From: Lacrimispora amygdalina
GTDB lineage: Bacteria; Bacillota; Clostridia; Lachnospirales; Lachnospiraceae
DNA: 64,000 nucleotides
NCBI RefSeq assembly: GCF_900205965.1
Contig: NZ_OAOF01000004.1
Location: forward strand, 62,001-126,000
Reading direction: 5' to 3'
Below, piece by piece: positions 52,507 to 64,000 of the stretch. Every line of letters begins with the position of its first letter. Within the stretch, counting starts at the first letter, position 1. The position numbers were made by a program, and so were the translations under genes. The notes under the pieces were generated by a model. It saw nothing but the letters and a program-made list of their open reading frames with translations. It ran no database searches and had not been told where the DNA came from.

Positions 52507-54290
52507 TGAAATGGTTTGCAAATTTAAAATTTCGTTATCAGCTTGTGACCGGAATGATTTTCATCACATCAGCTGCCCTTTTTCTGATTGGACAGCTGTC
52601 CTATTCGTATTTTTACCATCGCAATACCAATGAAGTCCTAAGAAGAGCTGGCAGTTCGGTTCATATGGCGGGAGATTCCCTTTCGTCTCAGTTTAATTCG
52701 CTCTCAGCGGCTACCAATCATCTGTTGGTGAAAGACCCTTTTCCCCAGATGATTGCCGACATCAACAACTATAAATTTACAGGCTATGCCAGGTATTTCA
52801 CCGCCGCTACGGCTGTTACAGATTCATTCCTGCAGAATCATGATCTTGTAAATAATGTACTGGTCTACGGTGATGATCACATAATGTTCAGTCCTTCTTC
52901 CCTTGGAATCAGCAGGCACTTTGACCAGCTTCTCCCTGAGGATATCTGGCAATATCCCCGTATCACGGTTCTGCCTACCCGGTATAGCAGTATGTTCGGC
53001 AAAGAAGGGGTTATTCCAATCTCTTACCCTGTATCCAGCATTCTCTCTTCTAAGCATCTGGCTTATCAGGATATTCCCAACTGCCGAAAAGTCCGGTTCA
53101 TTCTCCTGATCGATACGGATCAGATCCGGGATTATTTTAAACGAATGTCCAACCGCTACACTTACTGCATGTATCTGGCCGATGAGAACGGACAGCCTTT
53201 GGATATTACCAAAAAAGAGTATCCGGATGCATTTCTCCCCCAGATCTGCAATTGGATTGCAGATGGCTCTCCCGGGCAGGAGGGAACGGTGAAAGCAGAA
53301 AATGAAGATCTGTTTCTGACTATGGATCGCATTAAATTCAGTGATTTAAATGTAATCCACATAACAAAGAAATCAGCTCTTACCGGAGATATAAAGGAAC
53401 TTCGCTCTTTTTTTATTCTGGTGTGGATTGCCTGTTTCCTTGCAGCTGTTTTACTCAGCATGGCTCTGTCCGGTCTTCTTACCAGAAATTTAAGGGTGCT
53501 TGGAACTATAATACGAAGTATCAACGACAAAACCTATACAAAGCGGAGGGAATTTAATCATACAGACGAAATCAGTCTTCTGGGAGTCCAGTTAAACCAG
53601 ATGTACGATACCATTCAGCTGCAGCTTTTACAGATTAAGGATGAGGAACAAAAAAAGGCAATGGCGGAAATACAGATGATGTCGGAACAGATTAATCCTC
53701 ATTTTCTATATAATACGCTGGAATGCATTCATTTTCAGATATTAAATGGTCATTCGGAAACTGCTGAGGGGATGCTTGAAAGTCTGGGGAAATATTTAAG
53801 GACTACACTTAGTTTTGGGAAAACATTGATTTCTATAGAAAAAGAAGTAGAACATGTGACTTCCTATATGGAAATCATGAACCGCCATTCTTCTGATGGG
53901 ATTTTGATGGAAACAAAGATTGACCCTCTGTTAAAGGACTGCAAAATCATGAAAATTCTTCTCCAGCCGCTTGCGGAAAACTGCATACGCCATGGCTTTG
54001 ACGGTTTTATAAGCGGTTTTGAACCGGTTCCGCCCCGAATTGATATTGTGATATCATCAGAAGAAAACAACCGGATCACAATAGAAGTAACCGACAATGG
54101 TAAGGGAATTGATATTGAAGTAGCGAATGCCTGCATTACGGAAAACTCTCCGGAGTCTCAAAAGCATTTTGGATTATCCAATATACAAAAGAGATTAAAC
54201 GCGTGCTACGGGGATTCTTTTCATATATCATTTATAAGTATCCCTTATTTAAAGAACAGTGTTATTATTGAACTACCAAAGGATATTTAA
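52506..54290 (+). CDS. LytS/YesM-type sensor histidine kinase
   Basis: 594 residues. One membrane helix lies near residues 12-35 and a second at about 297-320 (LVWIACFLAAVLLSMAL), enclosing an extracellular sensor of about 260 residues. A HAMP linker, the His_kinase domain with phospho-acceptor in SEQINPHFLYNTLECIHFQI, and an HATPase domain (LQPLAENCIRHGF, DNGKGI) follow. It is the YesM-type partner of the upstream regulator and likely controls the divergent importer. A terminator lies directly after the stop. Confidence 0.93.
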   Translation: MKWFANLKFRYQLVTGMIFITSAALFLIGQLSYSYFYHRNTNEVLRRAGSSVHMAGDSLSSQFNSLSAATNHLLVKDPFPQMIADINNYKFTGYARYFTAATAVTDSFLQNHDLVNNVLVYGDDHIMFSPSSLGISRHFDQLLPEDIWQYPRITVLPTRYSSMFGKEGVIPISYPVSSILSSKHLAYQDIPNCRKVRFILLIDTDQIRDYFKRMSNRYTYCMYLADENGQPLDITKKEYPDAFLPQICNWIADGSPGQEGTVKAENEDLFLTMDRIKFSDLNVIHITKKSALTGDIKELRSFFILVWIACFLAAVLLSMALSGLLTRNLRVLGTIIRSINDKTYTKRREFNHTDEISLLGVQLNQMYDTIQLQLLQIKDEEQKKAMAEIQMMSEQINPHFLYNTLECIHFQILNGHSETAEGMLESLGKYLRTTLSFGKTLISIEKEVEHVTSYMEIMNRHSSDGILMETKIDPLLKDCKIMKILLQPLAENCIRHGFDGFISGFEPVPPRIDIVISSEENNRITIEVTDNGKGIDIEVANACITENSPESQKHFGLSNIQKRLNACYGDSFHISFISIPYLKNSVIIELPKDI

Positions 54291-54329
54291 AAACCAGATC
54301 AGTGTGATGTTCCATGCTGATCCGGGTTT
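54291..54329 (+). terminator. Terminator of the YesMN-like operon
   Basis: AAACCAGATCAG and CTGATCCGGGTTT pair with a small bulge, followed by AATTTATTATT, right after the kinase stop codon. Confidence 0.7.
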
Positions 54330-54398
54330 AATTTATTATTGTAACATGTGGTTAATTGTCTGCGAAACATAAAAAATGACAAATATGCTGCAAAATCT

Positions 54399-54437
54399 AA
54401 TGCCCCCATCCCAGTTAGATGAAGGGACGGGAGCATT
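54399..54437 (-). terminator. Terminator of the first collagen-like gene
   Basis: On the minus strand AATGCTCCCGTCCC and GGGATGGGGGCATT pair with one or two mismatches and are followed by AGATTTT. It lies 20 bases after the stop codon at 54457. Confidence 0.7.
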
Positions 54438-54456
54438 TTGAAAAATTAAATCAAAA

Positions 54457-58222
<3,766 letters not shown>

Positions 58223-58242
58223 TCAAGAAATACGCCTATAAG

Positions 58243-58273
58243 TAATGTATGTTGGCTAAAAGAGTTTCGATAC
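58243..58273 (-). promoter_or_regulatory. Possible sporulation-type promoter of the second collagen-like gene
   Basis: On the minus strand GTATCGAAA (58273-58265) lies 13 bases before CATACATTA (58251-58243), 54 bases before the start. It mirrors the first gene, and CATANNNTA fits the sigma-K -10 pattern. Confidence 0.45.
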
Positions 58274-58305
58274 AATTGACTTGTCCCGTGATATCGCAAA
58301 AAAAT

Positions 58306-58339
58306 GAGGAAAGCCGATCCCAAACAGATGGCTTTCCTC
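58306..58339 (-). terminator. Intrinsic terminator of the sugar-isomerase operon
   Basis: GAGGAAAGCC and GGCTTTCCTC form a perfect 10-base stem with a 14-base loop, followed on the minus strand by ATTTTTTTG, 44 bases after the isomerase stop codon. Confidence 0.9.
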
Positions 58340-58383
58340 TAGTATTAATTTATTATCGCTTGCTATATAAATTTCCAATCTGA

Positions 58384-59865
58384 TTATAAAGCAAATGGAT
58401 TTTCTGTCTTATAAAGCATACCCTTTGGCTGGTTAAATCCAATCTCTTCCACACCAAGATATTTAAAGATTTCAAATAAAGCTTTTCCATAATGTCCGAA
58501 AGCAACCGCTCCATGATGCGGGAAATTCTTCTCAATCAGAACATGACGGTAAAATCTTCCCATTTCCGGAATTGCAAAGATTCCAATGGAACCAAAGGAA
58601 CGGGTTGCTACAGGAAGTACTTCACCCTGTGCTACATAGGCGCGAAGAATGTTGTCTGCAGTGCTCTGTAAACGGAAGAATGTGATATCTCCTGGAATAA
58701 TATCTCCTTCTAATGTCCCCTGTGTTACCTCTTCCGGAAGAGCTCTTGCCATGATCATCTGATACTTCATAGAGCATGAGGACAGCTTCCTTGAGCAGGT
58801 ATTTCCGCAGTGGAATCCCATAAATGTATCCTGATGGGTATAATCATGTTTTCCTTTGATATCACCTTCGTACATATCATCCGGAACCGTATTGTTGATA
58901 TCAAGAAGGGTAACGGCATCTAAGCTCACGCAGGTACCAATAAACTCACTGAGTGCTCCATAAATATCAACTTCACAGGATACCGGAATACCCATTCCGG
59001 TTAAACGGCTGTTTACATAGCAGGGTACAAATCCAAACTGGGTCTGGAATGCAGGCCAGCATTTTCCGGCAATAGCCACATATTTGCGGTATCCTCTGTG
59101 CTGCTCTACCCAGTCAAGTAATGTCAGCTCATACTGTGCAAGCTTTGGAAGAATATTTGGTTTATTATTTCCTTCTCCCAATTCAGCTTCCATATCTTTT
59201 ACAACATCAGGAATTCTGGGATCTCCTTCATGTTTATTAAATGCTTCAAATAGATCAAGTTCTGAGTTTTCTTCAATCTCAACGCCTAAATTATAAAGCT
59301 GCTTAATGGGCGCATTGCAAGCCAGAAAGTTTAATGGGCGTGGTCCGAAGCTGATGATCTTTAAGCTGGAAAGACCTACTAAAGATCTGGCGATCGGAAG
59401 AAACTCTTCAATCATATCCGCACATTCTTCCGCTGTTCCAACCGGGTATTCCGGAATGTATGCCTTAATGTTTCTCAGCTTTAAGTTATAGCTGGCATTT
59501 AACATTCCGCAGTAAGCATCGCCTCTGCCCTGGGTTAAACTGTCTCCGCTCTCCTCTGCAGCAGCGATAAACATAACCGGTCCGTCAAAATGCTTTGCAA
59601 GAAGGGTTTCGGAAATCTCCGGACCGAAGTTTCCAAGATAAACAACAAGGGCGTTACAGCCTGCATTCTTAACATCCTCTAATGCCTGCACCATATGTAT
59701 CTCACTTTCCACGATACACACAGGGCACTCATATATATTGGCCGCATCATACTTTGTTTCATAAGCTTTGATCAGGGCCTTTCTTCTGTTTACTGACAAT
59801 GTTTCCGGGAAACAGTCTCTGCTGACTGCTACGATACCTACTTTTAATTCCGGGATATTATTCAT
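58384..59865 (-). CDS. L-fucose/L-arabinose isomerase-family protein
   Basis: 493 residues of the FucI/AraA-like isomerase superfamily. Recognisable parts are the N-terminal Rossmann-like region (GIVAVSRDCFPETLSVNRRK), ALVVYLGNFGPE, the metal-ligand segments SCEVDIYGALSEFIG and LLDINN, and MGFHCGNTCSRKL. These enzymes interconvert aldoses and ketoses with Mn. The specificity is not clear: it is shorter than FucI (about 590) and close to AraA in size. It is the last gene of a four-gene operon with a DUF4867 protein, an aldolase and a xylulokinase-type kinase, so it would feed a ketose to the kinase. Confidence 0.82.
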   Translation of the reverse strand: MNNIPELKVGIVAVSRDCFPETLSVNRRKALIKAYETKYDAANIYECPVCIVESEIHMVQALEDVKNAGCNALVVYLGNFGPEISETLLAKHFDGPVMFIAAAEESGDSLTQGRGDAYCGMLNASYNLKLRNIKAYIPEYPVGTAEECADMIEEFLPIARSLVGLSSLKIISFGPRPLNFLACNAPIKQLYNLGVEIEENSELDLFEAFNKHEGDPRIPDVVKDMEAELGEGNNKPNILPKLAQYELTLLDWVEQHRGYRKYVAIAGKCWPAFQTQFGFVPCYVNSRLTGMGIPVSCEVDIYGALSEFIGTCVSLDAVTLLDINNTVPDDMYEGDIKGKHDYTHQDTFMGFHCGNTCSRKLSSCSMKYQMIMARALPEEVTQGTLEGDIIPGDITFFRLQSTADNILRAYVAQGEVLPVATRSFGSIGIFAIPEMGRFYRHVLIEKNFPHHGAVAFGHYGKALFEIFKYLGVEEIGFNQPKGMLYKTENPFAL

Positions 59866-59926
59866 ATTATGACTCCTCCTGTTATCCTAGGCTTTTTTAT
59901 CTGCCTCATCATACTTTTTTTGTTCT

Positions 59927-60553
59927 TTATATGGAAAGATTTTCTCCTGTAATACCGATATAGGCTTCTTTTGGAAGACCGCCCTCTTCATGACCGATCA
60001 GCCATTTGTTTTTAGCAAACAACAGCTTATCTTCCTTGTTTACTGTCTTTTCAATAGGCGTTAAATCGGTATTGGTCCCCTGCGGGAGAATGACCACACA
60101 ACGGAAACCGCTTTCCTCTGTATGGCATGGTGCATAATGGAGTGTTGTGGCATAAACCTCTACTACGGTTCCTTTTGGAATAAGAAATGCCTCCATATTA
60201 CCTGAATCATAGCTGTAATCCGGTGTAATATCCTGCTGCCTGCCAAGGATCAGCACCAGATCAGTGACAGCAATATTTATTTCGGAATTCCTGTGATACT
60301 CTGCTGCGTTTAATTTTTTATTGTGTCCGTTGCAATAACCTACCTGTATCGGCATCTGTCCGTATAGATTGGACTCCATCTCCCTGCATACAGGAAGTGC
60401 TTCCAGTTCCTGCACGGAAGCAACATATATCACATCGTCCGGGAGCGGAGTTTCCTCCATCTTTTTTAAAAGATCACCAATTTCATAACCCTTTACGATC
60501 TTTCCATAAGCGCCAAAAGCCGGATCTGTTACCGGTTTTATCTCTAACCCCAT
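59927..60553 (-). CDS. DUF4867-family cupin-like protein
   Basis: 208 residues that I associate with DUF4867, a family found with sugar isomerase and kinase genes in Lachnospiraceae. A cupin-like core is suggested by EYHRNSEINIAVTDLVLILG and AFLIPKGTVVEVYATTLHYAPC, with histidines spaced as metal ligands and a final INWLIGH-like motif. Its reaction is unknown; a sugar lyase-like isomerase or mutarotase role would fit the context. It sits between the isomerase and aldolase genes with a good ribosome site (GAGAGGG). Confidence 0.7.
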   Translation of the reverse strand: MGLEIKPVTDPAFGAYGKIVKGYEIGDLLKKMEETPLPDDVIYVASVQELEALPVCREMESNLYGQMPIQVGYCNGHNKKLNAAEYHRNSEINIAVTDLVLILGRQQDITPDYSYDSGNMEAFLIPKGTVVEVYATTLHYAPCHTEESGFRCVVILPQGTNTDLTPIEKTVNKEDKLLFAKNKWLIGHEEGGLPKEAYIGITGENLSI

Positions 60554-60573
60554 AATAATCCCTCTCTTTTTCT

Positions 60574-61227
60574 CTATTCTCCGAATACTGCCACATAATC
60601 CTTTTTAAACTTCTCGATTCCCTGATCCGTCAAAGGATGAGCGGTCATCTGCAGAAGCACCTTATAAGGAACGGTTGCTATATCTGCGCCAGCCTTTGCA
60701 CAGTCAATTACGTGAATGGGGTTGCGCACACTGGCCGCTATGATCTCTGTTTCAATTCCGTGAATCTGAAAGATCTCCATAATATCATTGATTAAATCAA
60801 TACCCGGCATGGAGATATCATCCAGACGTCCGAGGAATGGTGAAACGTAGGTTGCACCTGCTCTTGCAGCTAAAAGTGCCTGAGCAGAAGAAAATACAAG
60901 TGTCACATTGGTTTTGATTCCTTCTGCATGAAGAACCTTTACAGCCTTTAATCCCTCTGGAGTCATGGGGATTTTAACTACCATATTGGGGTGGATTGCC
61001 GCAATTTCCCTGCCCTCTTCGATCATTTTCTTTGCATCGGTGGTTGTCGCTTTTACTTCTCCGCTTATAGGACCGTCTACGATAGAGGCAATTTCTGCAA
61101 TTACTTCTTTAAAAATACGCCCTTCCTTTGCGATGAGAGACGGATTTGTGGTTACTCCGCATATAATTCCCATCTCATCTGCCATTCTGATTTCTTCTAC
61201 ATTTGCCGTATCAATAAAAAAACGCAT
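60574..61227 (-). CDS. Transaldolase-like fructose-6-phosphate aldolase (TalC/FSA type)
   Basis: 217 residues, the size of the short transaldolase/FSA group. Landmarks are [32 protein letters not shown], the Schiff-base lysine in [13 protein letters not shown], and [16 protein letters not shown]. It either cleaves a ketose phosphate (FSA) or transfers dihydroxyacetone units (transaldolase); sequence alone does not separate these. It follows the kinase gene by 34 bases. Confidence 0.9.
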   Translation of the reverse strand: MRFFIDTANVEEIRMADEMGIICGVTTNPSLIAKEGRIFKEVIAEIASIVDGPISGEVKATTTDAKKMIEEGREIAAIHPNMVVKIPMTPEGLKAVKVLHAEGIKTNVTLVFSSAQALLAARAGATYVSPFLGRLDDISMPGIDLINDIMEIFQIHGIETEIIAASVRNPIHVIDCAKAGADIATVPYKVLLQMTAHPLTDQGIEKFKKDYVAVFGE

Positions 61228-61261
61228 ATTCCAATCCTCCTGCTTTCTGTTAGTAAGTGAT

Positions 61262-62785
61262 TTATAAACCTGCCAGTATCTTATAACTGCCTTTTAAATC
61301 TTCATAAAGCTTTTTGTAGAGCTGGTGGTAGTTTTTATATTTCTCTGCTTTTTCTGCATCAGGTTTCGTGGACTTGTCTTCGGAGATCAGTGCTTCACAG
61401 GCTGACTCCACACTCTCATATAATCCACAGCCTACTCCGGCAAGAATTGCCACACCTAACGCAGGCCCTTCCGTCTGAGCAACTGTTTTTACGCTGCACT
61501 GGTACATATCTGAAAGCATCTGACGCCATACCGGGCTTTTACCTCCGCCTCCGCATGCCATCATCTGATCTACATGAATTCCCATCTCTTTTAAAATGTC
61601 ATTGCAGTCATTTAAGGAATAGGAAACACCTTCCATAACAGCACGCAACATGTGGGCCCGGGTGTGTATGGCTGAAAGTCCGAAAAATACACCTCTGCAG
61701 TCCGGATCAAGATGGGGCGTCCTCTCTCCCATCAGATAAGGAAGATATAACAGCCGTCCGCTTCCAGCTTCCACCTTTGCAACTTCTTTATTAATGATGT
61801 CATAAACATCAATTGATTCCCGCTCTGCTTCCTTCACATAATCTTTGCAGAACTGATCCTTAAACCACTTTAAGGAAAGACCGGCTCCCTGGGTAACTCC
61901 CATTACGTGCCACGTACCAGGTACGGCAGCACAGCAGGTATGAACTCTTCCCTTCGGATCAATGGTAACCTGACTGCTGTGGGCAAATACAACTCCGGAG
62001 GTTCCTATTGTGGTAAATGCTGTTCCATCTTTTACAACTCCGGTTCCCACAGCCGCAGCTGCGTTATCTCCGGCACCGCCGACTACCTTTGTCCCGTCAG
62101 ACAGCCCTGTCCTTTCAGCAATCTCAGGAAGAACCGTACCCGTCACTTCGCAGGATTCATAAACCTTCCCCAAAAGCGCCGGGTCAATATCCAGCTTTTC
62201 AAGCACTTCTTGTGACCAGCATCTTCCGGGTACATCAAGAAGCTGCATTCCGCTGGCATCGGAAACCTCTGTCGCATAGACCCCTGTGAGAACAAACCTT
62301 ATGTAATCTTTAGGCAGAAGAATATGTCTGCACCGTCTGTAATTATCCGGCTCATTCTTCTTTACCCACAGAATCTTGGCTGCTGTCCAGCCGGTTAACG
62401 GCGGATTTGCCGTGATTTCAATCCAACGCTCTCTTGGCATAATGGAAAGCATATCCTCTACCTCTGCGCCGGTTCTCTGATCACACCAGATAATGGAAGG
62501 ACGTATCACCTCATTCTTCTCATCCAGCATCACCAGTCCGTGCATCTGGCCCGATAATCCAATTCCTTTTATCTCTTCCTTTGAAACTCCGGATTCCTTT
62601 ACTACCTGGGAAATCGTCTCCAGAACCGCCTCCCGCCAATCCTCCGGTTTTTGCTCCGCCCAGCCGTTACTTGGCTGGTAAAGAGGATACTCTCTGGAAG
62701 CAGAAACCACTACCTGTCCTTTTTCATCAAACAGAACGGTCTTCGTTGCCGATGTTCCCACATCGATCCCTATCAGATAATTCAT
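61262..62785 (-). CDS. xylB: Xylulokinase-type sugar kinase (FGGY family)
   Basis: 507 residues. FGGY-kinase motifs include the phosphate loop [50 protein letters not shown] and the C-terminal [18 protein letters not shown]. The sequence is xylulokinase-like, phosphorylating D-xylulose or a related ketose at C5. It is the first gene of the operon with aldolase, DUF4867 and isomerase genes, giving an isomerise-phosphorylate-cleave path for an unknown sugar, possibly the one imported by the ABC system at 47301-50669. Confidence 0.92.
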   Translation of the reverse strand: MNYLIGIDVGTSATKTVLFDEKGQVVVSASREYPLYQPSNGWAEQKPEDWREAVLETISQVVKESGVSKEEIKGIGLSGQMHGLVMLDEKNEVIRPSIIWCDQRTGAEVEDMLSIMPRERWIEITANPPLTGWTAAKILWVKKNEPDNYRRCRHILLPKDYIRFVLTGVYATEVSDASGMQLLDVPGRCWSQEVLEKLDIDPALLGKVYESCEVTGTVLPEIAERTGLSDGTKVVGGAGDNAAAAVGTGVVKDGTAFTTIGTSGVVFAHSSQVTIDPKGRVHTCCAAVPGTWHVMGVTQGAGLSLKWFKDQFCKDYVKEAERESIDVYDIINKEVAKVEAGSGRLLYLPYLMGERTPHLDPDCRGVFFGLSAIHTRAHMLRAVMEGVSYSLNDCNDILKEMGIHVDQMMACGGGGKSPVWRQMLSDMYQCSVKTVAQTEGPALGVAILAGVGCGLYESVESACEALISEDKSTKPDAEKAEKYKNYHQLYKKLYEDLKGSYKILAGL

Positions 62786-62886
62786 CCTCGTACCTCCTGG
62801 TAAAATCTCATACTCTGATTATAATATAAGTGCCGTAAAAAAGCGTGCTTTTATTTGTCCAAGTAATAGCACTTTCTTGCCTTTTT

Positions 62887-64000
62887 TTATTTTTCCACTT
62901 TTCTGTTTTCAAAATATACAAAGCGGTCAATGGCATCCAGAATATCCTTAAACTCCTCTCTGGGGGCCAGATCAATATACTTTCTTAAAATTTCTGCTTC
63001 CTGTTTTCTATATGGTCCATAAAAAATATCAAACAGATTATGCCCCCGCATATATATTTTGAATTCCTCCATATGCTCCTTTAATTCTTCCGGGCTTTCC
63101 ATGTTCTTTCCAACTGCCTCTAAAAACTGTTTTCCGCTCTTTAACCGGTGAAGATACTCGTTCCATTTTTCGAACAGTCTCTCATAAAAAGATTCCTCAC
63201 TTTCCACAATTCCCAGCTGTTCCATGATCTTAGGATTAAAGAAATAGTTTTCAAACGAATAGTATTTTAAAATAAGTACATTTCTTCTGGTCACTTTGGG
63301 AAGCCTGTCGATTTCCTCCTTTCCTCTTTCCTCATAATACCGGCACAGTTCTCCCGCCAGTTCCTCCGGATCTCTCCCGTCTCCATCCCGGATCATCAAA
63401 AACTGATCCCGCAGATAGACCTGATTCATATACTTTAAATTGGCATAGGTCTTGATATTGGTACAGCTGTTAGTGGTAATTATGGAGATTCTTGATAAGT
63501 TTCCTTCCTTGTCATAAATTTCTGAATAATACTTCTCAAGCAGCAGGGGCAGTCTGCTCTTGTCCTGCTTTCCTTCCACAATAAATACAAAGCTGACTCC
63601 CAAAAGATCAATGGCTCCGTATCCCAGATCATCAAGAATTACATCAATATCCGTTTTCTCCTTGACCACCGAATATCCACCCCGGTCAAGAACCACCTGG
63701 CGGATCTGGCGGCTGGTAAAGTTAAACAGCATGTTGGGCGAATGGGTGGTAAATATCACCTGATTCTTTTTTGACAGACGGTAGAGAATTTCACTGGAAG
63801 TCTTCTGAAGCTGGGGATGAAGAAAAATCTCCGGATCCTCCACAATGATGATATTGGGAATTTTCTTCCCATCCTCTGTATATGCTTCCAGAAGGGACAA
63901 CATGTATAAACTTCTCATACCATTGCTTAAATTGCTGATAGGACTTGTTTTTCCCCGTTCTTCGTGATAAGTCTCTGCCGTCACCCGAAACATCTGGTTC
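62887..64000 (-). CDS. OLD-family ATPase with TOPRIM domain, C-terminal part (cut by window end)
   Basis: At least 370 residues, open to the window edge, so the N-terminal Walker A part is missing. Visible are an ABC-like signature (SNLSNGMRSLYMLSLLEAY), Walker B IIIVEDPEIFLHP and the switch histidine in VIFTTHSPNMLF. A TOPRIM domain follows, with the acidic residue in SFVFIVEGKQDKSRLPLLL and a later DGDGRDPEE. OLD-type proteins are ATP-regulated nucleases, some of them phage-defence components (OLD, Gabija GajA-like). No GajB-like helicase is visible because the neighbouring gene lies outside the window or is the unrelated kinase. The exact class is therefore open. Confidence 0.8.
   Translation of the reverse strand, partial: NQMFRVTAETYHEERGKTSPISNLSNGMRSLYMLSLLEAYTEDGKKIPNIIIVEDPEIFLHPQLQKTSSEILYRLSKKNQVIFTTHSPNMLFNFTSRQIRQVVLDRGGYSVVKEKTDIDVILDDLGYGAIDLLGVSFVFIVEGKQDKSRLPLLLEKYYSEIYDKEGNLSRISIITTNSCTNIKTYANLKYMNQVYLRDQFLMIRDGDGRDPEELAGELCRYYEERGKEEIDRLPKVTRRNVLILKYYSFENYFFNPKIMEQLGIVESEESFYERLFEKWNEYLHRLKSGKQFLEAVGKNMESPEELKEHMEEFKIYMRGHNLFDIFYGPYRKQEAEILRKYIDLAPREEFKDILDAIDRFVYFENRKVEK

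Noticed and set aside
58384..59865. Idea that the isomerase supplies propanediol to the microcompartment through L-fucose
   Set aside because: The accompanying genes are a xylulokinase-type kinase and a short transaldolase-type aldolase, not fuculokinase, class II fuculose-phosphate aldolase and lactaldehyde reductase, and the operon lies about 30 kb from the microcompartment.
62887..64000. Calling the edge gene a Gabija GajA protein
   Set aside because: The N-terminus and the neighbour that would carry GajB are outside the window, so the specific system cannot be claimed.

Overview
The window looks like chromosome of a low-GC, spore-forming anaerobic Firmicute, most likely a Lachnospiraceae (Clostridium/Lacrimispora-like) species. 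This is inferred from gene content: strong GGAGG ribosome sites, an electron-bifurcating type [FeFe] hydrogenase, Csp-like subtilases, collagen-like exosporium-type proteins and a glycyl-radical-enzyme microcompartment. No 16S gene is present, so the genus is not proven.

Layout. 1-580: a metal-responsive ArsR gene and the start of chrA, behind two tandem inverted-repeat operators. 636-4058: tandem Csp-like subtilases, one with an intact Asp/His/Ser triad and one with the serine changed to glycine. 4121-8565: hndABCD NAD-linked [FeFe] hydrogenase operon in which hndC is split by an apparent one-base deletion. 8727-12489: a rubrerythrin-like protein lacking diiron ligands, a chemoreceptor and a uracil-DNA glycosylase. 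12667-15915: a TetR gene and a rifampin-phosphotransferase/PEP-synthase-like enzyme, with the presumed operator inside a consensus promoter. 16063-27020: a 12-gene minus-strand operon for a B12-independent diol-dehydratase microcompartment (pduA, pduB, pduK-like, pduL, eutJ, flavoprotein, pduP, pduN, alcohol dehydrogenase, aquaglyceroporin, glycyl radical dehydratase, activase). It is divergent from a PocR-domain histidine kinase and AraC-type response regulator (27337-29315). 30033-38453: a group II intron scrap, a SulP transporter and an arsenic island (arsC, arsA, arsD, acr3, two arsR, a CoA-disulfide-reductase/rhodanese fusion). 38786-45227: an accessory zone with decayed genes, a 402-bp group II intron relic and a duplicated tRNA-Ala locus, one copy degenerate. 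45273-46190: FMN riboswitch and ribU. 47301-54290: a sugar ABC importer with its divergent two-component system. 54457-58189: two collagen-like surface proteins. 58384-62785: an isomerase, DUF4867, transaldolase-like aldolase and xylulokinase-type kinase set. 62887-64000: an OLD-type ATPase/TOPRIM protein cut by the window edge.

How it works together. In the microcompartment the radical dehydratase would convert 1,2-propanediol (or glycerol) to an aldehyde. PduP and PduL would carry this to an acyl phosphate while the iron alcohol dehydrogenase recycles NADH by making the alcohol. Diol entry is probably through the aquaglyceroporin, and the PocR kinase/AraC regulator pair is the likely switch. 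The most interesting signal is an encapsulation-peptide-like motif shared by several cargo proteins, including one carried on an internal insertion of about 48 residues in the dehydratase.
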